NCBI GenBank assembly: GCA_021296315.1
Contig: JAGWAO010000009.1
Coordinates: 1 to 43,892 of the forward strand
From: Acidimicrobiia bacterium
Lineage (GTDB): Bacteria; Actinomycetota; Acidimicrobiia; Acidimicrobiales; Aldehydirespiratoraceae
DNA length: 43,892 bases
Direction: 5' to 3'
The position numbers and the translations under genes were made by a program. Below the pieces are notes generated by a model. That model had not been told where the DNA came from and did not search any database. It saw only the letters and a program-made list of their open reading frames with translations. Below are positions 1-7,979 of this stretch, piece after piece (position 1 is the stretch's first letter; every line of letters starts with the position of its first letter).

Positions 1-56
1 CACAGGATCTTGCAGTCCCGCGAGCCCCCGCCCACGATCACCTGGTCGCATTCCAT
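1..56 (-). CDS. N-terminal fragment of a probable FAD-dependent oxidoreductase (cut by window edge)
   Basis: Only 18 codons are inside the window, reading from an ATG at 56 towards position 1. The residues MECDQVIVGGGSRDCKIL look like the start of a GMC-type or related flavoprotein, whose Rossmann fold usually opens with a hydrophobic strand followed by GxGSAGC. The strand VIVGGGS fits. The usual AG after it is replaced by RD, so the last glycine of GxGxxG is missing. The frame stays open upstream towards the M20 gene but offers no convincing ribosome site. The gene would be the next one downstream of the M20 hydrolase on the same strand. The family call rests on very few residues. Confidence 0.35.
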   Translation of the reverse strand, partial: MECDQVIVGGGSRDCKIL

Positions 57-132
57 GACCTGGGCGTCGATCCATATCTCACCTACCAGCGCAGCCTCTT
101 GGCGCACACAGAACGGCCAACGGTCGGAGTTC

Positions 133-1413
133 TCAGGCGCAGAGGTCCATGGCCACCGCGGCGTAGACCTTGGCCGCGGCCACCAGGTCGTCGAGCTCGA
201 AGTGGCCGGTGCCCTGCACCGCGGCCGACCCGCGGGGCGGCCCGAAGGTCAACGACGGGATCCCGACCGCGTTGAAGATGTTGGTGTCGCGCCACATGGA
301 CGTGTGGGCCACCTGCGGCGGCGGCGTGGCGCCGCCGACGATGTCTCCGTAGGCGCGCTCGACGGCATCGCTGAGCGGAGCCATCCCGGTGCCGACCCGG
401 CCCGCTTTGGCCGTGTAGCACTCCACCTCGGCGGCTGGGTCCACCGAGCGGACCACGGCCCGCACCTCCTCGACCACCGCGTCCTGGTCGGCTCCCGGCG
501 GGGTGCGCACGTCCATGTACAGCTTGCACACCGGCGAGGACCGGTTGGGCCGGTACGGCACACCGCCCCTGATGGCGCCCACCTGGGCCTTGGGTCGCAC
601 CTCCCCCAGCTCCGAGACGTAAGAGTTGCGCTCCTCGTAGTCGATGCCCCACGCCTCCAGGACGGTGGCCACGATCGCTCCCTTGACGATGGCGTTGGGA
701 TGGTCGGGGAGGTCCGGCTGGCGTATGAGCCGGGGCGTGTACATGTTGCGGCCCCGGAGCGTGATCTTGAGGTACACCGCTCCGCACTCGATCCACGACT
801 TCGACCAGGCTGTGGTCTCGGCCACCAAGGCGTAGTCGGCCCGCACTCCGTGGTCGACGAGGTGGCGGGTTCCGAAGCCCTTGCCCTCGTAGTTGAGGCC
901 CTGGTACTCGTCGACGGGAGCCATACCGGTCTCGCCCACCACCGAGGTCAGGATCACGTCTCCGCCCAGCCGGGCCCCGGCATCCGTCAGCGCCTTGGCC
1001 ATCACCATGAACACCGACATGCAGCCGCGATCGTTGAGCACGGTGTGGCCGAAGATGCGGTCGCCCTCCCGCCAGGCGCCCACCAGGTTGGGGTCGCTGG
1101 ATTCCATGAGGTTGGCGTGGTCGGGACCGCTGATCTCGGTGTCGAGGTGGGCGTTGAAGATCAGACTGGTGCCACCGGGTGACGCCCCCTCCAGCACGGC
1201 CACGACGTTCGAGCGATCAACAAGGATCTGCTGCTGGCGCGCCGGTATTCCATGGCGCTCATACCACGCGCTTACCGCATCGGCCACCGGCTGCTCATGG
1301 CCGCAGGGTGCGTAGGTGTTCCCCAGCTCCAGGCACGTGTCGGCCAGCAGTTCCCGGTCTGCGTCGATCAACTCGAAGACTGCATCTCGCAGCGCGGCGT
1401 CGACTCCGGTCAT
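133..1413 (-). CDS. M20-family metallohydrolase (ArgE/DapE-like amidase or deacylase)
   Basis: A 426-residue cytoplasmic zinc hydrolase of the M20 family, which cleaves amide bonds of N-acyl amino acids, carbamoyl compounds or peptides. The metal-binding HxD is at NAHLDTE (H89, D91), a second metal Asp lies in LNDRG (about D128), and the C-terminal HFELDD fits the family. The usual glutamate pair is reduced to a single Glu in VVGETG (E161), so this belongs to a divergent subfamily. The ATG overlaps the stop of the upstream CoA-transferase (ATGA) and is preceded by a strong GGAAGGAG site, so the two genes are translationally coupled. The coupling suggests that it opens an amide made or used by the CoA-transferase pathway. 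The substrate is unknown. Confidence 0.85.
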   Translation of the reverse strand: MTGVDAALRDAVFELIDADRELLADTCLELGNTYAPCGHEQPVADAVSAWYERHGIPARQQQILVDRSNVVAVLEGASPGGTSLIFNAHLDTEISGPDHANLMESSDPNLVGAWREGDRIFGHTVLNDRGCMSVFMVMAKALTDAGARLGGDVILTSVVGETGMAPVDEYQGLNYEGKGFGTRHLVDHGVRADYALVAETTAWSKSWIECGAVYLKITLRGRNMYTPRLIRQPDLPDHPNAIVKGAIVATVLEAWGIDYEERNSYVSELGEVRPKAQVGAIRGGVPYRPNRSSPVCKLYMDVRTPPGADQDAVVEEVRAVVRSVDPAAEVECYTAKAGRVGTGMAPLSDAVERAYGDIVGGATPPPQVAHTSMWRDTNIFNAVGIPSLTFGPPRGSAAVQGTGHFELDDLVAAAKVYAAVAMDLCA

Positions 1414-2588
1414 GGCGACTCCTTCCGGGATCTGAGCCCCTCGAGCACTTCGGCAGTGTCAGCACCCAGCGCGGGGGGCGCAAGGCGATGCGAGGCCGGG
1501 GTTCTTGAGAACGTGATGGGGTTGGCGACAGTGGCAGTGGACTGGCCCTCGCCGCCCGGCAAGCGGCGCACCGGATCGAGTCCGAGTTCGGCCGCCAATC
1601 GGAACGCGGCCTCGATCGTGTTGACCTGGCTGCAGGGGATCCCGTGAGCGGTCAGGCGCTCCACCCAGTGATCGCACGGCCGGCGCCGCAGGATCGACTC
1701 CAACTCGGTCGTCAGGGCCTCGCGGTGCTCGACCCGGGCCGTGTTGGACGACCAGCGCTGGTCGGAAGCCAGATGGGGCGCGTCCAGGGACTTGCAAAGG
1801 GCCGAGAACTGGCGTTCGTTGGTGGCGGCTATGGCGATGGGGTCCGTGGACGTCGCGAAGGTCTGGTAGGGGGTGATGCTCGGATGGAGGTTCCCCATCC
1901 GGCCTGGCACCACCCCGGCGCTCACGAATGCCGACGCCTGGTTGACCAGCGCCGCCAGCGCCGACGACAGCAAGTTGACCTCGATGAACTGGCCCAGACC
2001 GCTGGATTGTCGCTCGGCCAGCGCGGCGACGACGCCGATGGTGGCGTACAGGCCGGTGATCACGTCGACTATGGCCACTCCCGTCTTGGTGGGAGGCCCC
2101 TCAGCCTCTCCGGTGATGCTCATCAGGCCGCTGGCCGCCTGCGCGATGAAGTCGTAGCCCGTCAGGTCGCGCCCGCCGGAGGGCCCGAAGGCACTGACCC
2201 GGCAGAAGACCAGACCGGGGTTGTCGGCCCTCAGCGACTCGTAGTCGAGGCCGAAGCGCTCCATGGTTCCGGCCCGGAAGTTCTCCACCACCACATCAGC
2301 CGACACGGCCAGGGCGCGGGCCTCGGCTCGCTGCTGCCCGTCGGTCAAGTCGAGGGCGACGCTCCGCTTGTTGCGGTTGACCGAGACGTAGTAGGTGGCC
2401 GAGCCGTCCTCGACGAACGGTGGGCCCCACGAGCGGGTGTCGTCACCGAGGCCGGGCCGCTCGATCTTGATCACTTCCGCACCGAGGTCCCCCAGCATCA
2501 TGGTGGCCAGCGGGCCGGCCAAGACCCGGGAGAAGTCGGCAACCATGACTCCGTCCAGCGGCCCCCCACACAAGCTCCCAGCCCTCAC
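1410..2588 (-). CDS. Class III (CaiB/BaiF) CoA-transferase
   Basis: Transfers CoA between carboxylic acids through an Asp-bound anhydride, activating an acid for degradation. The N-terminal LAGPLATMMLGDLGAEVIKIE is diagnostic of the family, as is GYDFIAQAASGLM, whose Asp is the expected catalytic residue, and the C-terminal lobe (PCSQVNT, ATVANPITFS) is complete. About 392 residues, the normal length. I chose the GTG at 2588 over a more upstream ATG at 2627 because a TAGAGT box lies 7 nt before it, as at other starts in this window, and because the extra 13 residues are not family-like. The stop overlaps the M20 start. A second CoA-transferase is divergent from it, across a region holding a dispersed repeat. 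Confidence 0.9.
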   Translation of the reverse strand: MRAGSLCGGPLDGVMVADFSRVLAGPLATMMLGDLGAEVIKIERPGLGDDTRSWGPPFVEDGSATYYVSVNRNKRSVALDLTDGQQRAEARALAVSADVVVENFRAGTMERFGLDYESLRADNPGLVFCRVSAFGPSGGRDLTGYDFIAQAASGLMSITGEAEGPPTKTGVAIVDVITGLYATIGVVAALAERQSSGLGQFIEVNLLSSALAALVNQASAFVSAGVVPGRMGNLHPSITPYQTFATSTDPIAIAATNERQFSALCKSLDAPHLASDQRWSSNTARVEHREALTTELESILRRRPCDHWVERLTAHGIPCSQVNTIEAAFRLAAELGLDPVRRLPGGEGQSTATVANPITFSRTPASHRLAPPALGADTAEVLEGLRSRKESP

Positions 2589-2595
2589 CCTCGCC

Positions 2596-2601
2596 ACTCT
2601 A
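2596..2601 (-). promoter_or_regulatory. Putative -10 box of a leaderless promoter for the minus-strand CoA-transferase
   Basis: TAGAGT fits TANNNT and ends 7 nt before the GTG at 2588, so transcription would begin at or next to the start codon. No good -35 is visible. The call rests on the same arrangement recurring at several other genes here. Confidence 0.4.
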
Positions 2602-2641
2602 GGGAGCGCTGACAGGCGAAAGAGCATCGCGTCGCACGGGT

Positions 2642-2749
2642 GTCATTCCCGCTCTTGTTCGCTGCGCTCACGGGCCGCTGGGGCCACGGCCACGCTGCAT
2701 GTCTCGCGGAGCCGTCAAATGGGCCGCGAGCAATCCGCTCGGCCTCTAG
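2642..2749 (+). repeat. Dispersed composite repeat, copy A
   Basis: Core 1 (about 2644-2693) contains CCCGCTCTTGTTCGCTGCGC followed by a GGCCGCT..GGCC block. Core 2 (2735-2749) is the short CGCTCGGCCTCTAG block. About 42 variable bases separate them. Copy A lies between two divergent CoA-transferase genes, whereas the other five copies follow a gene directly. Its CACGGCCAC end differs slightly from the others. Confidence 0.85.
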
Positions 2750-2799
2750 TGAGGCTTCAGGCTGTAGCCGGTCAACCCCGGGATCTGTGGCCGAGCCGC

Positions 2800-2805
2800 T
2801 ACCGT
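2800..2805 (+). promoter_or_regulatory. Putative -10 box of a leaderless promoter for the plus-strand CoA-transferase
   Basis: TACCGT fits TANNNT and ends 9 nt before the ATG at 2815. There is no ribosome-binding site between box and start. Confidence 0.4.
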
Positions 2806-2814
2806 TCTGCTGCG

Positions 2815-4032
2815 ATGGCGGGTCCGTTGGAAGGGTTCCGAGTCGTCGAGCTCGGGGTGTGGGTAGCCGGACCGGCGGCAGGCGGGATACTGGCCGACTG
2901 GGGTGCCGACGTGGTGAAGCTGGAGCCCACCGGCGGCGATCCAGGCCGCCTGTTCCAGTACATGCTCGGTGGGGACATGCCGACCAACCCGGTGTTCGAC
3001 ATGGACAACCGGGGCAAGCGCAGCATCGCCCTCAACCTCACTGCCGACGACGGGCGTGCTGTGATGGATGAGCTGCTGGCGGGGGCCGACGTGTTCGTCA
3101 CCAATGTCCGTCTTGGCGGGCTGGACCGTCTGGGCCTCGATCATGCCTCGGTCACCGCCCGCCATCGCAGGCTCGTCTACGCCGCCATCACCGGCTACGG
3201 GATGGAGGGCACCGAGGCCGGCAGCGGCGCCTTCGATGTGGCCGGCTTCTGGGCTCGCTCGGGAATAGCCCACCTGCTGACCCCCGAGGGCGCCGATCCT
3301 CCGTTCCAGCGGGGCGGCATGGGCGACCACAACACTGGGCTGGCCACGGCAGCGGGAGTCTGTGCGGCCCTGCTGGCCAGGGAGCGAACGGGCGAGGGCC
3401 AGGTGGTCAGCACTTCGCTGCTGCGGCAGGGCGCCTACACCATCAGCTTCGACTTGTCGGTGACGCTGGGGTGGGGCCTGACGCTGCAGATCGGCCGCCG
3501 CGACAACATGGGCAACCCGGCCATGAACAACTACACCGCGGGCGACGGCCGCCGGTTCTGGCTCGTCGGCCTTGAACCGGACCGGCACTGGGCACCGCTG
3601 ACTCGGGCCGTCGGGCGGCCCGACTGGCAACAGCACGAGCGCTACCGCACTGCTCGGGGACGCCATCACAACGCAGCCAGCCTGGTGGTCGAGCTGGACG
3701 AGATCTTCGCCACCCGGCCTCTGGACGAATGGGCCGAGATCTTCGCCACCGAGCCCGAGCTGTTCTGGGCGCCCATCCAGTCACCCGACGATCTGCTGGC
3801 CGATCCGCAGTTCGCCGCGGCCGGAGGACTGGTGGAAGTGCCCGACGGTGCGAGCACGTCCACGATGGTCGCAACCCCGGTCGACTTCTCCGAAACGGCC
3901 TGGACTCCGAGGAGCATGGCTCCCCGCCTCGGCGAGCACAGCTACGAGATTCTGCGCTCACTGGGTCGCAGCGAAGCGGAGATCGAGGCCCTGGTTGCGT
4001 CCGGCGTGGTAGGCCTCGACGGCCCGGACTAA
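2815..4032 (+). CDS. Class III (CaiB/BaiF) CoA-transferase
   Basis: A second CoA-transferase, 405 residues, of the same fold as its divergent neighbour but clearly a distant paralogue. Family marks are MAGPLEGFRVVELGVWVAGP, GILADWGADVVKLEP at the N terminus, GAFDVAGFWARSG with the predicted catalytic Asp, and EGQVVSTSLL. An open frame continues upstream to about 2395, but that part runs through the repeat and antisense to the other gene. The ATG at 2815 starts exactly where family homology begins. Two unlike CoA-transferases back to back suggest either two subunits or two acid substrates. The partner acids cannot be read from sequence. Confidence 0.9.
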   Translation: MAGPLEGFRVVELGVWVAGPAAGGILADWGADVVKLEPTGGDPGRLFQYMLGGDMPTNPVFDMDNRGKRSIALNLTADDGRAVMDELLAGADVFVTNVRLGGLDRLGLDHASVTARHRRLVYAAITGYGMEGTEAGSGAFDVAGFWARSGIAHLLTPEGADPPFQRGGMGDHNTGLATAAGVCAALLARERTGEGQVVSTSLLRQGAYTISFDLSVTLGWGLTLQIGRRDNMGNPAMNNYTAGDGRRFWLVGLEPDRHWAPLTRAVGRPDWQQHERYRTARGRHHNAASLVVELDEIFATRPLDEWAEIFATEPELFWAPIQSPDDLLADPQFAAAGGLVEVPDGASTSTMVATPVDFSETAWTPRSMAPRLGEHSYEILRSLGRSEAEIEALVASGVVGLDGPD

Positions 4033-4041
4033 CCGGCGCGC

Positions 4042-4071
4042 CGTCAGCCTTCTACAGTCGTCAGCCTTCTA
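4042..4071. repeat. Short tandem duplication at a convergent gene junction
   Basis: CGTCAGCCTTCTA occurs at 4042-4054 and again at 4059-4071, a period of 17. The second copy holds the stop codon of the enamidase-like gene. The 28-base gap between the convergent stops at 4032 and 4061 otherwise shows only a GGCGCGCC palindrome. Confidence 0.8.
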
Positions 4072-5224
4072 TGTCGGCCACCCTGCGAGCCCGCAGGGTG
4101 CACAGCGAACCCCGCACCCGAACCACGCCGTCGGTGATCACCACGGCCACGCCGGGGAACTCCCCAGCCGCGATGGCCTCCGCTGCCGTGTCGCACACCG
4201 AGCCCAGCGAGGTGTCCATCACGACGATGTCGGCCAAGGCCCCCGGAGCGATCACGTTGCCGTCGGATCCGAAGGCCTTGGCAGCCTGGCCCGACGCGAC
4301 GGCCCACGCCGTCTCCGGTGCGACTCCGGCCAGCGAGCAGACATCGCCGATGGTCTTGAGGATGCCCAGCGATGTGACGCCATAGCCGGTAGGCGTGTCC
4401 GTCCCGATCAGCAGCCGATCGAGCTCGCCCCGGTCGGCCAGTCCCTCCACCACTCGCAGCATCGGCCTGGTGCCGCCGGCCTGTACCACCTCGACGAACG
4501 GCGGGCCGTCGGAGCCACAGAGCATGTCGATGTCGTCGTCGGACAGGGACGCGAACGTGTTGGCATGCGACGCGATGGACGGAACCGCCGTGAGGACGTC
4601 CTCGGCTGAGAAATAGGGGTGCTCGTCGCCTCCGGGGCCCCGGTCGGAGGTGCAGCCGCAGTGCATGTGGACCGTCATCCCGAGCCGGCGGGCGTGCGTC
4701 GACAGTTCCCCGGCGCGCACCGGGTCCTTGAGCGAGCCGACGCCGATCTCGCCGATGATCCTCATGCCCGCTTCGTAGGCCCGGTCGATGTGGGAGAAGT
4801 CGGTGTCCTTCTCCAGCAGCATCGCTCCCCCGTGCACCTTGATGCCCGCGGGCCGGTGGTGCTCGAAGGAGTGGAACGCCCCGAGAGCGATCCCGAGCGC
4901 CGACTCGGCCCCGATCCGTCCCGGGGCATGGACCTCACCCGCCGAGATGGCCCGGGTGACCGCCCCGTGCATCATGCGTTCCAGGTACCCGACCGACTGC
5001 TGCTTGGGCGCGTAGTCGCCGAGAGTGGGGTGCATGTGGGTGTCGACCAGGCCCGGGGCGACCGTCATGCCCTTGCAGTCGATGACGGTGTCGGCGGTGG
5101 TGGCCGCGCCGGCGTCGAACGACGCTATGCGGCCCTCATCGACGACGATCGTGTCCGCCTCCAGCGTCGGCGCGTCGAGCACGCCGGTGAGCACCTGGCC
5201 GATGTTGTGCAGTACGAGTTGCAT
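4061..5224 (-). CDS. Enamidase-like amidohydrolase
   Basis: 387 residues, matching from memory the enamidase (Ena) of anaerobic nicotinate degradation along its whole length. Shared blocks are LEADTIVVDEGRIAS, APGLVDTHMHPTLGDYAP, RPAGIKVHGGAMLLEKD, GEIGVGSLKDP and ADIVVMDTSLGSV. That enzyme hydrolyses the cyclic enamide of 6-oxo-tetrahydronicotinate to 2-formylglutarate. Visible metal ligands are H63 and H65 (THMH), a probable bridging Glu in GEIG (E159), H186/H188 (HMHC) and an Asp in GTDTP. A GGGAG site lies 6 nt before the ATG. It is the last gene of an operon with an F420-type oxidoreductase and an ABC importer, which makes a reduced N-heterocycle a plausible substrate. Another cyclic amide remains possible. 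Confidence 0.8.
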   Translation of the reverse strand: MQLVLHNIGQVLTGVLDAPTLEADTIVVDEGRIASFDAGAATTADTVIDCKGMTVAPGLVDTHMHPTLGDYAPKQQSVGYLERMMHGAVTRAISAGEVHAPGRIGAESALGIALGAFHSFEHHRPAGIKVHGGAMLLEKDTDFSHIDRAYEAGMRIIGEIGVGSLKDPVRAGELSTHARRLGMTVHMHCGCTSDRGPGGDEHPYFSAEDVLTAVPSIASHANTFASLSDDDIDMLCGSDGPPFVEVVQAGGTRPMLRVVEGLADRGELDRLLIGTDTPTGYGVTSLGILKTIGDVCSLAGVAPETAWAVASGQAAKAFGSDGNVIAPGALADIVVMDTSLGSVCDTAAEAIAAGEFPGVAVVITDGVVRVRGSLCTLRARRVADIEG

Positions 5225-5298
5225 TGTTGGTCTCCCGGGGGTCGTGCGTTGGAGCCAGGCGTTGCGCGGCCCGGCGGCCGCGCCGAGGTCGGCGCCGA

Positions 5299-6285
5299 CT
5301 AGAGGTTGACCATGATCTTGTTCACGAACAGGTCGATCTGGGCAGGATCATCGGTCAGCGGGTTGATGATCAAGTGGTCGATTCCGGCACCGGACAGGGC
5401 CCGGATGCGGTCGGTCATCTCGTCGATGGTGCCGAACAGGTACGCATTCTGAAGATCCTCGTCGGAGCGCTTGACGTCCATGACCGTCCGGTAGGCGGCG
5501 AGCTGCTCGGCGATGACCCGCTCGCGGTCGGCAGAGTCGACGATGTGCAGCCATTGGGCGTGAGACATGGTGAAGGCGCTCATATCCCGCCTGGCGCCCA
5601 GGTAGCCGCGCACCGATGCGATGTCGTCGGCGACGATCTCGGGGCTGGTGCCGCTGGACCGGCAGATCCAACCGTCGTGGCGCCCGATCCGTGCCAGCAC
5701 CGCAGGCGCCATGTTCGGCGTGTCGACGTTGTCGACGACATGCACCTGGGAGCCGCCGCCGATCCAGACCGGGATGGGTTGGTTGGGCCGCGGGTGCAGG
5801 GTTGTTCCGTCGGCAACGCTGTAGTACGAGCCGCGAAAGCTGACCTCGTCGGTGCTGAGCAGCAGGCTGATGAGTTCGAGGGCCTCGTCGGTGCGCCGTC
5901 CCCGTTCACGCCGGGGTATCCCCACCGACGCGAACTCCATGTCGTCGTGGCCGGTGCCGATCCCCAGCACCACCCGTCCCCCGCCGGCAAGGCTGTCAAG
6001 GCTGGCAACCTCCTTGGCGATGATGGTCGGGTGACGGAACGGCGCGCAAAGGATGGCCGTGCCCAAGCGGATGCGCTCGGTCACGCCGGCGGCCACCGAG
6101 AGCGTGATCATGGGATCCTGCCAGGCCACCGAGTAGACGTTCGGGGCTACGAGCAGGTGATCGATCACCCACAGCGCCGAGAACCCGGCCTCCTCCACCT
6201 TGGCGAAGTACGGCACCAGCCTCCGCGCCGATGCCGCGGAGGTCTCAGGCCCGGCGTAGGACGGCACCCGCCAACCGAAGTCCAT
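5299..6285 (-). CDS. LLM-class, probably F420-dependent, oxidoreductase
   Basis: A 328-residue TIM-barrel protein of the bacterial luciferase-like superfamily. The pattern of FAKVEEAGFSALWVIDHLL, IRLGTAILCAPFRHP, SLAGGGRVVLGIGTGHD and PIPVWIGGGS resembles the actinobacterial F420-dependent branch more than the FMN monooxygenases. Enzymes of that branch move hydride to or from F420H2 on alcohols, imines or electron-poor rings. It sits between the permease and the enamidase-like gene (74 bases to the latter) and is presumably co-transcribed. In that setting, ring reduction before enamide hydrolysis is an attractive role. That role is inference, and cofactor choice cannot be proved by eye. Confidence 0.8.
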   Translation of the reverse strand: MDFGWRVPSYAGPETSAASARRLVPYFAKVEEAGFSALWVIDHLLVAPNVYSVAWQDPMITLSVAAGVTERIRLGTAILCAPFRHPTIIAKEVASLDSLAGGGRVVLGIGTGHDDMEFASVGIPRRERGRRTDEALELISLLLSTDEVSFRGSYYSVADGTTLHPRPNQPIPVWIGGGSQVHVVDNVDTPNMAPAVLARIGRHDGWICRSSGTSPEIVADDIASVRGYLGARRDMSAFTMSHAQWLHIVDSADRERVIAEQLAAYRTVMDVKRSDEDLQNAYLFGTIDEMTDRIRALSGAGIDHLIINPLTDDPAQIDLFVNKIMVNL

Positions 6286-6328
6286 CAGCTGATCCGGCCT
6301 TCCGGAGGTGCCGGGTTGCTGGCGTCAC

Positions 6329-7144
6329 TCATACCGACACACCGGCAGCCCGCATCTCCGCGCCGACCGAGCCGTACAGGCGCCGCATCACGAGCCGGTA
6401 CACCAGACCGTGGGCCTGGTCGAGGAGCAGCCCGAGAACGGTGAGCTGCACGAACGCCACGAACATCAACTCGGTGTCGAGAGTGCCCTGCGACACGATG
6501 ATCAAGGCGCCCAGGCCCTTGTTGGCCCCCACGTACTCCGCTACCACCGCACCGACCAGGGCGAGCATCAACGCCACCCGCAGCCCGCTGAAGACTGCCG
6601 GGACCGCGTGCAGGGCCTTGCACTTGGTCAGGGTCGTCCAGCGTCCGGCCCGCAGCGCCCTGAACAGCTCCAGCATCTCTGCTGGAGCCGTCGTGAGGCC
6701 GAGATAGGTGTTCTCCAGCAGCGGGAAGAAGGCGATCAGTGCCGCGATGATCACCTTGGGGGTCATGCCGAACCCGAACCAGATGACCAGGATGGGCGCG
6801 AGCGCGAACTTCGGCAGGGCCTGGGTGACGATGACGTAGGGCATGATCACCCGGCGGGCGATGCCGAACTCCGAGGCCAGCGTGCCCAGCCCGATCCCGG
6901 CCACCCCACCGAGCGCAAACCCCAGGACGATCTCCTGAACGGTGATCCATATGTGGGGATTGGCCCGGCCCGAGCCCACGTAGTCGAGCAGGCGCTCAAG
7001 AACCGGTCCCGGCTCGGGAAGTATCAGGGGAGAATTCGTGCGAGCCCAGAGGTGCCACACAATGACGAGCACCACCGCGGACACGATCACGAGCAGCCGG
7101 CCGAGCCAGGCCTCCGAACGCAGAGCCCTCAGCAGGCGCCTCAA
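6329..7144 (-). CDS. ABC importer permease, SsuC/TauC/ThiX type
   Basis: 271 residues with a hydrophobic N-terminal helix (VIVSAVVLVIVWHLW) and about six membrane segments. The EAA-type cytoplasmic loop that docks on the ATPase is around ELFRALRAGRW...LRVALMLALVGAVVAEY. The start is TTG, overlapping the upstream ATPase stop as TTGA, so translation is coupled. It belongs with the ATPase upstream and the NMT1-like binding protein two genes up. The family carries sulfonates, nitrate, riboflavin/thiamine precursors, aromatic acids and other small organics, so family membership alone does not give the substrate. Confidence 0.9.
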   Translation of the reverse strand: MRRLLRALRSEAWLGRLLVIVSAVVLVIVWHLWARTNSPLILPEPGPVLERLLDYVGSGRANPHIWITVQEIVLGFALGGVAGIGLGTLASEFGIARRVIMPYVIVTQALPKFALAPILVIWFGFGMTPKVIIAALIAFFPLLENTYLGLTTAPAEMLELFRALRAGRWTTLTKCKALHAVPAVFSGLRVALMLALVGAVVAEYVGANKGLGALIIVSQGTLDTELMFVAFVQLTVLGLLLDQAHGLVYRLVMRRLYGSVGAEMRAAGVSV

Positions 7145-7923
7145 TTCAGCTGCTCCCGTATCCGCTGACGCAGCGTCCAGAACCGCTCGTCCGCCTCCAC
7201 CTCACTGAACGTCCGGGGCCTCGGGAGGTCGACATCGATCACGTCCTGGACCCGTCCCGGCCGGACCGACATCACCATCACCCGGTCGGACAGGAACAGC
7301 GCCTCGCCGATGTCGTGGGTGACGAACACCACCGTGGTCTGCGACTCGTGCCAGATGCGCAGGAGTTCGACGTTCATCGAATCACGGGTCTGGGCGTCGA
7401 GGGCGCCGAAGGGCTCGTCCATCAGCAGGATCGACGGCTCCACTGCCAGCGCCCGGGCCACCGACACCCGCTGCTGCATGCCGCCCGACAGCTCGCCGGG
7501 TCGATGGTTCACGTACTCCGACAGGCCCACCATCTCCAGGACTTCCAGAGCCTTGGCCCTGTCCTCCCCGGTGGGTCGGCCCGTTATCTCGAAGGGAAGC
7601 ATCACGTTGTCCAAGACCCTGCGCCACGGCAGCAGCACGGCCTGCTGGAACACGTAGCCGATGCGGGGGTCCGGCTCGGTCACCACATCGCCGCCGATGC
7701 GCACCTCCCCGACGGAAGGAGCGATGAGGCCGCCCACACAGCGAAGCAGGGTGCTCTTGCCGCATCCGCTGGGTCCGACAATGCCGAGGAACTCCCGGGG
7801 AGCGATGTCGAAATCGATGCCCTCCAAGGCCGTGATGTCGCCCGCGTCAGACGCATACGTCTTGGTGAGGCCGTCGATCTCGATATGGCCGCGACCCGAG
7901 AGTTCTCCGGTCTTGTCGTTCAC
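7141..7923 (-). CDS. ABC importer ATP-binding protein, SsuB/TauB type
   Basis: 260 residues with all ATPase motifs: Walker A GPSGCGKST, Q-loop in YVFQQAVLLPWR, signature LSGGMQQR, Walker B ILLMDEPFGALD and the switch His in VFVTHD. This is the energising subunit of the importer made with the neighbouring permease and binding protein. It is separated from the binding-protein gene by a very stable hairpin (7932-7967) and overlaps the permease start by 4 bases. The C-terminal tail (ADERFWTLRQRIREQL) is typical of the taurine/sulfonate/NMT1 group. Confidence 0.93.
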   Translation of the reverse strand: MNDKTGELSGRGHIEIDGLTKTYASDAGDITALEGIDFDIAPREFLGIVGPSGCGKSTLLRCVGGLIAPSVGEVRIGGDVVTEPDPRIGYVFQQAVLLPWRRVLDNVMLPFEITGRPTGEDRAKALEVLEMVGLSEYVNHRPGELSGGMQQRVSVARALAVEPSILLMDEPFGALDAQTRDSMNVELLRIWHESQTTVVFVTHDIGEALFLSDRVMVMSVRPGRVQDVIDVDLPRPRTFSEVEADERFWTLRQRIREQLN

Positions 7924-7931
7924 GCTCTGCC

Positions 7932-7967
7932 CCTGACCCGGCGGGCACCAGTGCCCGCCGGGTCAGG
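7932..7967 (-). promoter_or_regulatory. Intercistronic 17-bp hairpin between binding-protein and ATPase genes
   Basis: A perfect inverted repeat, CCTGACCCGGCGGGCAC at 7932-7948 and its complement at 7951-7967, with a 2-base loop. It lies between the binding-protein stop (7980) and the ATPase start (7923) on the transcribed minus strand. No T-run follows, so it may be a partial terminator or an RNA-stabilising structure that lets the binding protein be made in excess, as in other ABC operons. Confidence 0.7.
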
Positions 7968-7979
7968 CTAGTTGTCGAT

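Noticed and set aside
2395..2814. A 140-codon N-terminal extension of the plus-strand CoA-transferase.
   Set aside because: It runs through repeat copy A and antisense to the other transferase; family homology begins at the ATG at 2815.
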